Counted from the stretch's first letter, positions 27,612 to 37,481 are shown. The stretch: 64,000 nt of DNA from Haloimpatiens massiliensis (GCF_900184255.1 NZ_LT854640.1:2242945-2306944); one strand, 5' to 3'. Notes: generated from the letters alone by a model not told the origin. Translations and numbers: made by a program.

Positions 27612-27644
27612 ATAATCATCTACCCCTTTAAAATAACTTATAAT

Positions 27645-27786
27645 ATGATTATCCTACAAAAACATTACATTGCTTGAATTATGAAATTTCTCTGTAATGA
27701 CTTGTATAAGAAGCAAAGGAACTGTTTAAATTTAATTTTAGAATTTCATAATTCCACCGCATTGTACCTTTTTGTGGTTTAATCAT
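27645..27786 (+). mobile_element. MITE-like element, copy 3 (deleted form)
   Basis: A 142-bp copy with ATGATTATCC and inverted ATGATTAAACC ends, flanked by AAT on both sides. The core and most of the right arm are missing. Its right end provides the TGA stop of the MOSC gene (27783-27785). Confidence 0.85.
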
Positions 27787-28214
27787 AATATTTCTATTTC
27801 ATCCCCAGCTTTAATCCAACCTTCTGATAATACCTTTGTGAAAATTCCTTCTCTAGGCATTATACAATCACCTATAAGTTCCCTTATTTGACAACCTGCA
27901 TGGCATTCCTTACCTATTTGTGTTACTTCCATCAGTACCTCTCCTATTTTAAGCTTAGTGCCTACGGGTAATTCGTATAATACTAATCCTTCTGTAGTTA
28001 TGTTTTCTGCAAACTTGCCGGTACATAAACCTTCAAGCCCTAGTTTCTTCATTTTATCAATGCTTTCTGTACCTAAAAGACTTACCTGTCTGTGCCAGTT
28101 TCCTGCATGAGCATCTCCCACAAGACCATGGTCTACTTTAAATAATCCTTTTTCTATAGGATGTTTTATCTCACCTTTTTTTTCACTTATATTAACTGCT
28201 ATTACTTTTGCCAT
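27783..28214 (-). CDS. MOSC domain protein
   Basis: A 143-residue MOSC-domain protein. Visible features: the HGLVGDAHAGNWHRQVSLLG segment and a conserved Cys in IGKECHAGCQI, the probable sulfur-carrying residue. MOSC proteins act on molybdenum or tungsten cofactors, for example in sulfuration. It belongs to the tungsten-cofactor cluster, downstream of moaC. Its stop codon is contributed by MITE copy 3, so its original last residues may have been lost. Confidence 0.88.
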   Translation of the reverse strand: MAKVIAVNISEKKGEIKHPIEKGLFKVDHGLVGDAHAGNWHRQVSLLGTESIDKMKKLGLEGLCTGKFAENITTEGLVLYELPVGTKLKIGEVLMEVTQIGKECHAGCQIRELIGDCIMPREGIFTKVLSEGWIKAGDEIEIL

Positions 28215-28365
28215 TTTAAAATTCCTCCTTTTTGTTTAATTTTAATTTTTTCTTTATTTTCGCTTCTATTATTTCCAAATACTCCGATTTTTTTGTTACC
28301 TTTAAATTATATTTTATTCAAAATATACCCAATTTCTTCTGTTACTTCCTACTCTTAGTTCTTTC

Positions 28366-28578
28366 TCCTTACCCCTTACTTCTTACTTCTTATTTTTTAC
28401 TTCTTATTTTTTACTTTTTACTTCTTACTCCTTACTTCTTACCTCTTACCTCTTACTTCTTACTTCTTACCTCTTACTCCTTACTTCTTACTTCTTACTT
28501 CTTACCTCTTACTCCTTACTTCTTACTTCTTACTTCTTACTTCTTACCTCTTACTCCTTACTTCTTACCTCTTACTTC
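28366..28578. repeat. Pyrimidine-rich tandem repeat
   Basis: More than twenty near-copies of a 7-9-base unit (TTACTTC, TTACCTC, TTACTCC) fill most of the gap between the MOSC and moaC genes. On the transcribed minus strand it is purine-rich (GAAGTAAGAGGTAAG). Copy number is likely to vary by slippage. Confidence 0.85.
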
Positions 28579-29051
28579 TCTTCCCTTTGAAATACTCCAG
28601 ATTTTCCGCCGCTTTTTTTCATAAGCTTTATATCTGATATTATCATTTCTCTGTCTATAGCTTTGCACATATCATAAATGGTAAGAGCAGCTATGCTTAC
28701 AGCTGTTAAAGCCTCCATTTCTACTCCTGTTTTTCCTGTATTTTTTACTGAAGCAGTTATGTCTATTTTATTGTTTTCAAAATCTAATTGAAAATTTATA
28801 TCGCAGCCATTTATCATTATAGGGTGACACATAGGTATAATGTGCGGTGTAGACTTGGCCCCCATAATACCAGCTACCTGAGCTACTGATAACACATCTC
28901 CCTTGGATATGGTACCCTCTTTTATCTTCTGAAGAGTTTCTCTCTTCATATTTATACAACCATAGGCAATACCTTCTCTTTCTGTGTCCTTTTTGCTGCC
29001 TACATCTACCATTTTAGCTCTTCCTTGCTCATTTATATGCGTTAATTCCAT
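28572..29051 (-). CDS. moaC: Cyclic pyranopterin monophosphate synthase MoaC
   Basis: A 159-residue MoaC, which converts the MoaA product into cyclic pyranopterin monophosphate. Motifs match: HINEQGRAKMVDVG, AGIMGAKSTPHIIPMCHP (with catalytic residues) and TGVEMEALTAVSIAALTIYDMCKA, then GGKSG near the end. It starts 3 bases after moaA, so the two are co-translated. Its 3' end meets the pyrimidine-rich tandem repeat. Confidence 0.95.
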   Translation of the reverse strand: MELTHINEQGRAKMVDVGSKKDTEREGIAYGCINMKRETLQKIKEGTISKGDVLSVAQVAGIMGAKSTPHIIPMCHPIMINGCDINFQLDFENNKIDITASVKNTGKTGVEMEALTAVSIAALTIYDMCKAIDREMIISDIKLMKKSGGKSGVFQREEK

Positions 29052-29054
29052 ATT

Positions 29055-30014
29055 TTAGCCTCCAATCTGATACATCATCTTTTTACTTTTACTCTTTTCA
29101 TCCTCCACCAAATGATGTTCTAATGGTTTATCATAAATGGCCTCAGTTATCTTAGATAAAAGAATTTTGCTATCATTCACATACTCTTTTATATTTATTT
29201 CTTTTTCAGAATGAAGACATGGCTTTAATGTGCCTTCAGCCGTTAATCTTACCCTATTACAATTGCTGCAAAACTTACAACTCATAGGGCTTATAAATCC
29301 TATATTTTCTTTAGCTCCATTAAATCTATACAATGCCGCTGTACTGCTTTTATTAGTTTCCACAGGTATAAGATTTTCATGTTTTGATATTATCTCTTCT
29401 GAACTAATATAACTGTTTTTATATATTTTACTTCCTTCACCTATGGGCATAAGCTCTATAAATCTTACAGATATGGGATATTCCTTTGTTAAATTCATGA
29501 AATCATCTATTTCATCATCATTAATACCCTTCATAATTACAGTGTTGATTTTTACAGGCTTCATTCCAATGGATAGACATTTTTCAATGCTGTTAAAAAC
29601 CTTATTTATATCTCCACCTCTTGTGATATTCTTAAACCTGTCCCCTTTTAATGAGTCCAGACTTATATTAACCCTTTTTAATCCAACTTTCTTTAAATCC
29701 TCCACCCTATCCTGTAGAAGCATGGCATTGGTGGTCATGGCAATGTCTTGGATAGAACTTATTTTTGATGTATAATAAATTAATTTATCCATATCTTTAA
29801 GTATAAGTGGCTCTCCACCTGTAAATCTAATCTTATTTATTCCTATAGTTGCCGCTGCTTTAACCACATTAAAAATCTCTTCATATCGCATTATGTCCTC
29901 ATGTTGTTTTTTCTCAACACCTTCAGTAGGCATACAGTAAATACATCTTAAATTACATCTATCAGTTACGGACACTCTTAAATAATTAATTTTTCTTCCA
30001 TGCTTGTCTAACAT
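29055..30014 (-). CDS. moaA: GTP 3',8-cyclase MoaA
   Basis: A 319-residue radical-SAM enzyme. The SAM cluster is C20-x3-C24-x2-C27 (CNLRCIYC); the second cluster uses C249, C252 and C266. GGEPL is the SAM-binding motif. The C-terminal Gly-Gly, needed for activity, is intact (YQIGG). It converts GTP to the precursor for pterin cofactors. It is followed by moaC and preceded by a MITE (30079-30253). Confidence 0.96.
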   Translation of the reverse strand: MLDKHGRKINYLRVSVTDRCNLRCIYCMPTEGVEKKQHEDIMRYEEIFNVVKAAATIGINKIRFTGGEPLILKDMDKLIYYTSKISSIQDIAMTTNAMLLQDRVEDLKKVGLKRVNISLDSLKGDRFKNITRGGDINKVFNSIEKCLSIGMKPVKINTVIMKGINDDEIDDFMNLTKEYPISVRFIELMPIGEGSKIYKNSYISSEEIISKHENLIPVETNKSSTAALYRFNGAKENIGFISPMSCKFCSNCNRVRLTAEGTLKPCLHSEKEINIKEYVNDSKILLSKITEAIYDKPLEHHLVEDEKSKSKKMMYQIGG

Positions 30015-30078
30015 TGGGCTCCTCCTTTGTTTTAGTTTTGGTCATTTACATTGCTACCTTAATGTATAATAATTTTCA

Positions 30079-30253
30079 ATGTAATTAAACCGCAAAGGTA
30101 CAATGTGGTATAATTGTTGATTTTATCCTTGATGGCTTGCATAAGAGCTCTAACAATAAATTTAATTTAAATAGTTTCTTTGCCTCTTATGCAAGTCATT
30201 ACAGAGAATTTTCATGATTCAAGTAATTTAATACTTTTTTGTGGGATAATTTT
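30079..30253 (-). mobile_element. MITE-like element, copy 4 (short form)
   Basis: A 175-bp copy in reverse orientation with degenerate ends. It lacks the GC-rich core at the same junction as copy 6 (AACTATTTAAATTAAATTTATTG). It lies between the moeA-fusion gene and moaA. Confidence 0.8.
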
Positions 30254-30302
30254 AATATAGAATTTAAAATATAAAATTAGAATAAATTTCAACTTATTTG
30301 TC

Positions 30303-32207
30303 CTATAACAAAACAATATTTCCTGCTTCACTATAATCATATCCACCTAATTCGTCCAATTTTTCTTTGAATTCCTGACTCTTTATAATATTTATAAATT
30401 CTTTTATGGTTGGCATGTCCAAAAACTCTGTTGGAATTGCTATGTCATATTCCTCATTGCAAACCGGTATGAAATCCAGTCCCATCATACTGGCAGCAGA
30501 ATATACTCCAAGCCCACAATGAGCGTCCCCATTCTCTACAGCAGCTGCCACTGCTAAATGAGTGTATTCTTCTCTTGTATAACCGTCTATTTCTCTAGGA
30601 TTTATACCTAATTTCTTAAGGTTGTAGTCAAAAAGAAGTCTTGTACCTGCTCCCCTTTGTCTATTCACAAACTTCATTTTTTTATCCTTTATATCTTTAA
30701 TTGAAGTTATATTATTTGGATTTCCCCTAGGCACCATAATGCCTTGAATTCTCTTTACACATTTTATTAGAGCCATAGGTTTATCTCCAAGATATTTTTT
30801 AATATAGCTTATATTGTATTCTCCCGTTTCCATATCTAAAAGATGTACAGGCGCTATGTGGGTTTCTCCATTTTTAAGTGCCATTATTCCTCCCATACTG
30901 CCTACATGAGCTGAGGACAAGTAATATTCATCACGGTTTACATGAATTAAATCTGCTACCACATCTATAATAGGATCATGGCTACCTATACAAACTACAG
31001 TATTATTTATTTCCTCTTCATCTTTTAAAAGTTTTACCTCTACCTCTGTTCCCCTTTCTATACCTTCAACATTTTGAGGAACTTCAAGTATTCCGTCAGC
31101 TCTAACTAAAGACATGGTAGCACCAGCGCCCCTATTTAAAGGTGTAGCCACAAGCTTATCTCCAACTTTTCCTAATTTTATTCTTACAAATTCAAGATAT
31201 TTCAGTGATGACATGACCCTTTTAGATAAAATGGCCTTTACAGTTTTAAACTGGCGTGGCTTCTCTCCCGCAAAGCTTTCCACAATTCTACTTACGAACA
31301 TCTCCATAACTACATAGGCTGACACAGGATATCCCGGTATTCCTATAACAGGCTTATGGCCTACTTGTCCGAGAATTACAGGTTTTCCTGGCTTTATAGC
31401 TACTCCATGTATATACACCTGACCAAGTTCACTAATAACCTGTGATGTGTAGTCCTCTCTTCCCGCAGAGGAACCTGCATTTACAAGGACCATGTCACAT
31501 TCTTCCGATGCCCTTTTTATAGTGTTTTTAATTTTTTCATAATAATCCTTTACAATTGAATATCTTTTAGGAATGCCACCATATTCAAAAACCTGTGCTG
31601 CAAAGGTTCTTGAGTTGAAATCTATTATATCTCCTGTTTTCAGTTCACTGCCTGGCTCCACCAATTCTGTACCCGTTGGGATTATGCCTACCACAGGTCT
31701 TTTATAAACTTCTACCTCATTCACTCCTCCTGCAATCATTGCTGATATATCCACAGGCCTTATTTTATGTGATGATGGCACAATAAGAGATTTCTCCACT
31801 ATATCTTCTCCTAAAGGTCTTATATGTTGATATGGGGCAGCACTTTTGTATATTTCCACCTTTTTATCATCTACTTTTATTAAATCTTCCACCATTATTA
31901 CACAATCGTATTCCCTAGGAATAGGGTCTCCCGTGTCCACCACTATATAATCTTTTTCTTCTTCAAGAACTATGTGCTTTTTTTCATTTGCCCCCAAAGT
32001 TTTTTCGCTGTTAAGAGTAATTCCATCCATAGCTGAAGAATTATAAAATGGAGATGATATCTTAGAATACACCGGTGAAGCTGTTATTCTGCCACTGGCA
32101 TCCTCTGTTTTTATTACTTCCTTTTGCTTTGTTGGTGATATCTTACTAAAATAAAGCTTCACTGCCTCTTCAAGTTCATAATTTGAAAGATAAATATTTT
32201 GACCCAT
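30303..32207 (-). CDS. MoeA fused to a periplasmic-binding-protein-like domain
   Basis: A 634-residue fusion. Residues 1-400 are a MoeA-type molybdotransferase that inserts metal into the pterin (SSPFYNSSAMDGI, IPTGTELVEPG, VNAGSSAGREDYT, GIPGYPVSA). Residues about 410-634 are a PBP-like domain (VVCIGSHDPIIDVVADLI, AHVGSMGGIMALKNGETHI), as in MoeA/LysR-substrate fusions. That domain may sense or hold the oxyanion. A second, plain MoeA lies upstream; two MoeA proteins are common in tungsten users and may separate Mo from W. Confidence 0.9.
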   Translation of the reverse strand: MGQNIYLSNYELEEAVKLYFSKISPTKQKEVIKTEDASGRITASPVYSKISSPFYNSSAMDGITLNSEKTLGANEKKHIVLEEEKDYIVVDTGDPIPREYDCVIMVEDLIKVDDKKVEIYKSAAPYQHIRPLGEDIVEKSLIVPSSHKIRPVDISAMIAGGVNEVEVYKRPVVGIIPTGTELVEPGSELKTGDIIDFNSRTFAAQVFEYGGIPKRYSIVKDYYEKIKNTIKRASEECDMVLVNAGSSAGREDYTSQVISELGQVYIHGVAIKPGKPVILGQVGHKPVIGIPGYPVSAYVVMEMFVSRIVESFAGEKPRQFKTVKAILSKRVMSSLKYLEFVRIKLGKVGDKLVATPLNRGAGATMSLVRADGILEVPQNVEGIERGTEVEVKLLKDEEEINNTVVCIGSHDPIIDVVADLIHVNRDEYYLSSAHVGSMGGIMALKNGETHIAPVHLLDMETGEYNISYIKKYLGDKPMALIKCVKRIQGIMVPRGNPNNITSIKDIKDKKMKFVNRQRGAGTRLLFDYNLKKLGINPREIDGYTREEYTHLAVAAAVENGDAHCGLGVYSAASMMGLDFIPVCNEEYDIAIPTEFLDMPTIKEFINIIKSQEFKEKLDELGGYDYSEAGNIVLL

Positions 32208-32350
32208 ATTATTTCCATTGCCAATACACTATAAAAATCTATACCCATTTTTCAATTTCTTGTTCAACGTGTCCGATTTTTCTATAAAACTACTTTAGTT
32301 TGCTATAAAATTCTCAGTACTTAACTTAACATATAATACTACTCCTTGGT

Positions 32351-32460
32351 TTTAATTTTCCATATAATATAACCGGTTAAGCTTAATTTTAATTTTTCAT
32401 ATAATATAACTGGTTGAGTTTAAGTTTTCATGTAGTATAACTGGTTAAGTTTAAGTTTAA
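32351..32460. repeat. Three degenerate tandem repeats
   Basis: A unit of about 35 bases, centred on TTTCATATAATATAACTGGTTAAG, occurs three times in the gap between the two moeA genes. No other element is visible in this 348-base gap. Confidence 0.65.
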
Positions 32461-32555
32461 ATTCCACGCATATTATACATATATTTTATGCAAGTTTATT
32501 TTTAAGATTTTTATAGATTCATGGCAACAGAGTTCACCTCCTTCTATTCTAGTAA

Positions 32556-33782
32556 TTAAAACCTATATACAAATACCTTCTCACCTTTTTTCAATCCCTC
32601 AAGATTCTTGTTTATTTTTACAAAACCATAGGCCTTGGAAAAACCACTTATGAGTCCTGATTTAGAAAATACAGGCGATGCAATTATTTCATCTCCCTGC
32701 CAAGACAATGTAACTGGCAAATATTCTTCTCTCCCCTTTGCGCTGTGATAATTTATATCAAATTTACAAACTATAGGGAAAATTTCTTCCTGACGTCCTG
32801 TGATTTTATCAATATAGTATTTAACCATAACCTTATATACAATGGCCGCTGAAAGAGGGTGTCCCGGCAATCCAAAAACAATTTTATCCTTAACTTTTCC
32901 TATGATGGTTGGTTTTCCAGGCTTTACTGCTATACCGTGTACAAAAACCCCTGGCTCTCCTAGGCTATTTATAACATCTATAGTAACGTCTTTTTTACCT
33001 ACTGAACTTCCACCGGATATAAGTACAATATCTGCCTCATCTACCGCTTTATTAACAGTACTTTTTAAAAGCTCAAAGTCATCTCTTATTACTCCATAAT
33101 TAACTGGAACTCCACCATCTTCAATAATGCAAGCTTCTAAAAGATATGAATTTATATCCCTAACTTCCCCTTCCTTTGGAGTTTCATGGGGTGCTACTAT
33201 CTCGTCTCCAGTGGATATTACAGCTACCTTAGGTTTTCTGCATACAGGCACTTTATATATTCCAAGGCTTGATAATACCCCTATTTCATAAGGCCTAAGT
33301 TTCTTGCCTTTTTTTATTATTACCTCACCTTCACTTATATCTTCACCTATCTCCACAACATTTTCTCCATAGGCGGTGGCCTTATCTATAAGCACTGTGT
33401 CCTCATGAACTTTTTCAGTGTATTCCACCATAACCACAGAATCTGCTCCCTCTGGAAGCATGCCTCCTGTAGGGACGTATATGCAATCTCCAGGAAAATC
33501 TATGCTAACCTCAGGCTTTTTTCCCATAAGCACTTCACCCTTATAATTCATCATGGCTGGCATACTCTCACTAGCTCCAGCCACATCCTTGGAGTTTACA
33601 GCATAACCATCCACGGTGGATCTTCTAAAATGTGGTACATTTATTTTGGAAATTATATCCTCATATATGACACTGCCCATGCTGTCCAAAAGTTCTACTT
33701 TTTCACTTAAAGGCTTTATATTAAAGTTCTTTTCTATAAGATTTCTAGCTTCTTCAATAGACACAACATTAAATAAATCCAC
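32556..33782 (-). CDS. moeA: Molybdopterin molybdotransferase MoeA
   Basis: A 408-residue MoeA that inserts the oxyanion into adenylated pterin. Family motifs: PHFRRSTVDGYAV, VPTGGMLPEGADSVVMVEYT, VAVISTGDEIV, ISGGSSVGKKDVT, GLPGHPLSAAIV. The C-terminal domain IV is present. It lies after mog in the tungsten-cofactor cluster. A paralogous MoeA fusion follows downstream. Confidence 0.93.
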   Translation of the reverse strand: MDLFNVVSIEEARNLIEKNFNIKPLSEKVELLDSMGSVIYEDIISKINVPHFRRSTVDGYAVNSKDVAGASESMPAMMNYKGEVLMGKKPEVSIDFPGDCIYVPTGGMLPEGADSVVMVEYTEKVHEDTVLIDKATAYGENVVEIGEDISEGEVIIKKGKKLRPYEIGVLSSLGIYKVPVCRKPKVAVISTGDEIVAPHETPKEGEVRDINSYLLEACIIEDGGVPVNYGVIRDDFELLKSTVNKAVDEADIVLISGGSSVGKKDVTIDVINSLGEPGVFVHGIAVKPGKPTIIGKVKDKIVFGLPGHPLSAAIVYKVMVKYYIDKITGRQEEIFPIVCKFDINYHSAKGREEYLPVTLSWQGDEIIASPVFSKSGLISGFSKAYGFVKINKNLEGLKKGEKVFVYRF

Positions 33783-34115
33783 GTTTATACCCTCCTTAAA
33801 TCAATGTATATCCAGTAATTTCTCTAGCAATATGGGGTTGTGGCACTAAAAATAAATTCTACGATATATTATGTTAAGTTCAAACTTGCAAACAATATAT
33901 TGTATGTAAAATTCTTAATACGACATCACCATTAAGCATGAATATAATATGTTTCAACTATAATGTTTTAATAAAATGCATATATTACCAGACGTATATA
34001 TTACCAGGCACTACCATTGATTACCCAAATAATATATATAAATTATCTAACACATCTTCACCTAGTCATACTTAATTTATCCAACAAATTTTGCCTTGGT
34101 GTAAGTATAATTAAA
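33783..34115. other. Gap with nothing recognisable
   Basis: An AT-rich 333-base gap between mog and moeA. I see a short TATATATTACCAG repeat but no clear promoter, terminator or small gene. Confidence 0.4.
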
Positions 34116-34619
34116 TTATCTAGCACATTCAGATGCCTGTCCTAGCAAAATTTCTATTCCATGTGGTATAGCCGGCAACACTACTTCTAGATTTTCCACT
34201 GCTGCTTTAGGGCTTCCTGGAAGATTTATTATAAGAGTATCTTTTCTAATGCCAGCAATTCCTCTGGAGAGCACAGCTTTAGGTGTTATAGCTAGAGATC
34301 CCGCTCTCATGGCCTCACCAAAACCTGGTACATACTTTTCAATTACCTCTTTTGTTGCCTCTGGAGTTACATCTCTCTTGGAAAAACCTGTGCCTCCATT
34401 AGTAATGATTAGATTTACTTTTCCTTCATCACATAATTTAATAAGCTCATCACTTATAATATCTATTTCATCTGGTATCACCTTGTAGTATTCCACTTGA
34501 TAATTATCTTTCTTATAATCCTCCTTTTGTAAAAGCTTCTTTAAGACTTGTCCTGTTTCATCTACTCTCTCTCCCCTAGAACCTTTATCACTTATAGTAA
34601 GAATGGCTGTTTTTATCAT
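34116..34619 (-). CDS. mog: Molybdopterin adenylyltransferase, Mog/MoaB family
   Basis: A 167-residue protein of the MogA/MoaB family that adenylates the pterin before metal insertion. Visible motifs: AILTISDKGSRGERVDETG at the start, LIITNGGTGFSKRDVTPEAT (the GGTG substrate loop) and INLPGSPKAAVENLEVVLPAIPHGIE. The length is closer to MoaB. It is followed by the moeA pair. Confidence 0.9.
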   Translation of the reverse strand: MIKTAILTISDKGSRGERVDETGQVLKKLLQKEDYKKDNYQVEYYKVIPDEIDIISDELIKLCDEGKVNLIITNGGTGFSKRDVTPEATKEVIEKYVPGFGEAMRAGSLAITPKAVLSRGIAGIRKDTLIINLPGSPKAAVENLEVVLPAIPHGIEILLGQASECAR

Positions 34620-34816
34620 AAATTACCTTTAGTGAGAAAATGTATTTTTAGCACACAAACCCACTAAATACTCACTTCCCTTCTTTAATATAATCTATAA
34701 ATTCTATACATTTACTAATTTTATTTACTTTTAGCATATACTACGTATAATCTATGCATATATATGTTCTATAAAATGCATATATATGCAATAAATTACA
34801 TATATGATTTATAAAA

Positions 34817-34948
34817 CCTACATGTTTATAATATGTAAAATCCACATATAATCTATAAAGCCTACATGCTTATAATATGTAAAATCCACATATAATCTAG
34901 AGCCTACATGGGTATAATCTGTAAAATTCATATGTAATCTAGGTATAG
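34817..34948. repeat. Three tandem repeats of about 43 bp
   Basis: Units start at 34817, 34861 and 34903 and each begins CCTACATG followed by a TATAAT-TGTAAAAT-CACATATAATCTA pattern. The third is diverged. They lie in the 408-base gap upstream of mog, where nothing else is obvious. Confidence 0.75.
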
Positions 34949-35027
34949 TCTACATAATTTATACTTTAATAATTTTTGTAGTTAACTTATTTATAACTTT
35001 TAGTTAGTTAAATAAGAATATCTCAAA

Positions 35028-35498
35028 TTAATAGGTAAATTCCATTCTAATAAATTGTCCACAACCAAGAGGCGTATCTCTTTCATAAGTATCTATTACA
35101 TTGAATCCTGCTCGCTTATAACATTTAATAGCTCTTTCATTAAAAGAACGGACTTCTAAAACAATCTTTTTATCTGGGTACACTTTCTTGCACTGTTGTT
35201 TTAATATTTCCATTAAAACCTTTCCTAAACCTTTTCCACATAGAGATGGCTTTAGCGCAAGGCCAATAAGAACATACTTATCTTTGTTCATTAATCTTAT
35301 ATATCCGCATAAGCAATTGCATTCATCAATTACAGCTTTAAATTCACTTTTTCGCTTTTCTTCTATTGTAACGCCCCATTTTGCATTAGATATTTTGTCC
35401 CATTCTGGGTAGTTGTATATAGAATATTCACCGTCATACTTCCAATCACAAACCTCTTTCGCATGTACTCTTGTAAAATCCACTAAAATTAAATTCAT
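35028..35498 (-). CDS. GNAT family acetyltransferase
   Basis: A 156-residue GNAT protein. The acetyl-CoA loop is visible in LKPSLCGKGLGKVLMEIL, followed by VLEVRSFNERAIKCYKRAGF, typical of N-acetyltransferases. The start at the ATG at 35498 follows AGGGGTG with better spacing than the GTG at 35507. It sits between tupC and mog, within the tungsten cluster, but no cofactor role is evident. The substrate is unknown. Confidence 0.8.
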   Translation of the reverse strand: MNLILVDFTRVHAKEVCDWKYDGEYSIYNYPEWDKISNAKWGVTIEEKRKSEFKAVIDECNCLCGYIRLMNKDKYVLIGLALKPSLCGKGLGKVLMEILKQQCKKVYPDKKIVLEVRSFNERAIKCYKRAGFNVIDTYERDTPLGCGQFIRMEFTY

Positions 35499-35961
35499 TA
35501 CATACACCCCTAATAATTTCTTTTGATTACACTACACTGTTTAATAATTAGTTTTTTATTTTATATTTACTTCTTCATTTTGTATTTGTATTTGTTTTTG
35601 TTTTTCTATTTTGATTTCAAATATTTATTTTGCTTTTATTTATTTTACTTAAGCATTTTCTTTTTATTTGTTTATTTTGCCTTCACCTATTTGTGTTGCA
35701 TCTACCTATTATTTTCATTTACTTACTTTGCAGTTACTTACTCAACTTTCGCACATAAATTTCAAGCTCTACATTAGATGAATAAAGCAAATGTAAATAT
35801 ACAAATATAATTTTCAACTTGAAATTTAGAATGTAAAATTTAAAATTAAGATTGAAATTCATAGAGAATTTCTTGAATTTATATTTTATCAAAAACTCCT
35901 AAAGGAGTTTCGTAAATTGTAAATTTTAAATTTTAAATTCTTATTCTATAACTGAGAAAGC
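35499..35961. other. T-rich gap
   Basis: Between the GNAT and tupC genes. The first 250 bases are strongly T-rich on the plus strand (TTTATTTG-like low complexity) with no gene signal. The only clear element is the terminator at 35888-35912. Confidence 0.5.
35888..35912 (-). terminator. tup operon terminator
   Basis: AAACTCC and GGAGTTT form a short stem with a TAAA loop; the minus strand continues TTTTTGAT. It lies downstream of tupC. Confidence 0.7.
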
Positions 35962-36654
35962 TTACTTATTTAAAATAAGTTTAACTTTAGAGTTTGTAGG
36001 GGTATTAAATACAACATTTTTTTCACCCTGCTCTATTACCTTACCCTTGTCCATAAATATCACATAATCCGCTATTCTCTCAGCTTGGTACAAGTCGTGA
36101 GTAACAATAATTATGATCTTTTTATTATCCATAATATCCTTAATTAACTTCTCAGCGGCCATAGTGCTTTCTATATCCATACTAGCTGTAGGTTCGTCCA
36201 ATATCACAACCTCTGTTTCCAATATGGCTGTTCGCAAAAGTGACACTTTTGCCGATTCCCCTCCAGATAGTTTTTTTGCATTTTTATTAAGAATCTCATC
36301 TATTTCAAAATATTTACTATAATTTTCAAATCTTTTATTAATAATCTCTTTAGAAATTTTTCTAAATTTTAGTCCCATTATAACGTTTTCCTTCACAGAA
36401 GAATTAAATAAAAAAGGTTGCTGAGACATCATAGAAATTTCTTTCTTTTTCTCATTAAACTCTCCATCATCATATAAAATTTTCCCCTGAGTTAGTTCAT
36501 TAAATCCTGCTATACATTGTAGCAGCGTGCTTTTCCCACTACCATTCAATCCCAATACCGCGTATATATGTCCCTCTTCAAAAACAATGTGTTCTGCATC
36601 TAAAACTTTCCTGCCACTATATTCTTTTACCCCATTAATTAACTCTATATTCAC
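35962..36654 (-). CDS. tupC: Tungstate ABC transporter ATPase TupC
   Basis: A 230-residue ABC ATPase. Walker A is GLNGSGKST, the Q-loop is SMMSQQPFLF, the signature is KLSGGESAKVSLLRTAI and Walker B is VVILDEPTASMD. It follows tupB in the tungstate uptake operon, at a 109-base gap. It energises import of tungstate by TupA/TupB for the aor cofactor. Confidence 0.92.
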   Translation of the reverse strand: MNIELINGVKEYSGRKVLDAEHIVFEEGHIYAVLGLNGSGKSTLLQCIAGFNELTQGKILYDDGEFNEKKKEISMMSQQPFLFNSSVKENVIMGLKFRKISKEIINKRFENYSKYFEIDEILNKNAKKLSGGESAKVSLLRTAILETEVVILDEPTASMDIESTMAAEKLIKDIMDNKKIIIIVTHDLYQAERIADYVIFMDKGKVIEQGEKNVVFNTPTNSKVKLILNK

Positions 36655-36763
36655 ACTTTTTTACTCCTTTCAATGTAATGACATTTTTCCTTATTACCAT
36701 TTCCATGGATTTTACTGTTTCATAAGTTTTATCTATATTCATTCTCATTATTTTTAATTATCT

Positions 36764-37435
36764 TTATGATTTTTCATTACATTGAAAGAAATGAAGAAGG
36801 GCATTAATTGCAAATGATATAATTAATAATATGCCACCTATTACTATGGCCTCATTAAAATTACCCTTACCTGTTTCCAGTGCAATATATGTGGTCATTA
36901 CTCTTGTAAATCCCTTGATATTTCCACCAACTATCATAACCGCTCCTACCTCAGATATAGCTCGTCCAAAGCCTGCTGTTATAACCGACAATAACTGTAT
37001 TTTATTTTCTTTTATGATAATAAAAAAGGTCTCAAGCCTATGAGCCCCTAATGTGGTACATGTATTTTTTATATCTCTACCATTTTTAGATATAATGGAC
37101 ACAGTAAGTCCAAATACTATAGGAAATATAAGCAATGTCTGTGCTATTATCATTGCAGTAGGTGTAAATAATAATTCCAGGTGGCCTAAAGGTCCTTTCC
37201 TAGATAATAAAAGATACACCAATAATCCCATAAGAACTGGTGGTACACTCATTAGGGTATCAGTAATTTGAGTTACCGCTCTTTTCAGCTTAAAATCTAA
37301 TAAAGCACAGGGAATGCCTAAAAACATTCCCAGTATTGAAGCAATTAAAGTTGATGATAATGAAACATAAAGAGACATTAATACCACAGGCGTAATTTCC
37401 TTAAAATTAACCATATTAAAGATTCCCTGTTCCAT
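36764..37435 (-). CDS. tupB: Tungstate ABC transporter permease TupB
   Basis: A 223-residue permease with about six transmembrane helices. The EAA loop is CTTLGAHRLETFFIIIKENK, and AFGRAISEVGAVMIVGGNIKGFTRVMTT is highly characteristic of tungstate/molybdate permeases. I start it at the ATG at 37435, five bases after AGGTGA, not the GTG at 37444. It pairs with TupC and TupA. Confidence 0.92.
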   Translation of the reverse strand: MEQGIFNMVNFKEITPVVLMSLYVSLSSTLIASILGMFLGIPCALLDFKLKRAVTQITDTLMSVPPVLMGLLVYLLLSRKGPLGHLELLFTPTAMIIAQTLLIFPIVFGLTVSIISKNGRDIKNTCTTLGAHRLETFFIIIKENKIQLLSVITAGFGRAISEVGAVMIVGGNIKGFTRVMTTYIALETGKGNFNEAIVIGGILLIISFAINALLHFFQCNEKS

Positions 37436-37481
37436 AAAAATCACCTATTTCTCATGTATTTCCTCACATCTATTTTTTGTA

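Noticed and set aside
28232..28624. A 130-residue plus-strand reading frame rich in Leu, Tyr and Thr
   Set aside because: It is a translation of the TTACTTC tandem repeat and overlaps moaC on the other strand; it has no ribosome binding site.
30015..30302. Molybdenum-cofactor riboswitch upstream of moaA
   Set aside because: The stretch is MITE copy 4; no riboswitch-like conserved core is visible.
34817..34948. Possible CRISPR array
   Set aside because: The repeats are contiguous and AT-rich, with no unique spacers and no cas genes.
35523..35777. An 84-residue Phe/Tyr-rich frame
   Set aside because: It is a T-rich low-complexity stretch without start signals.
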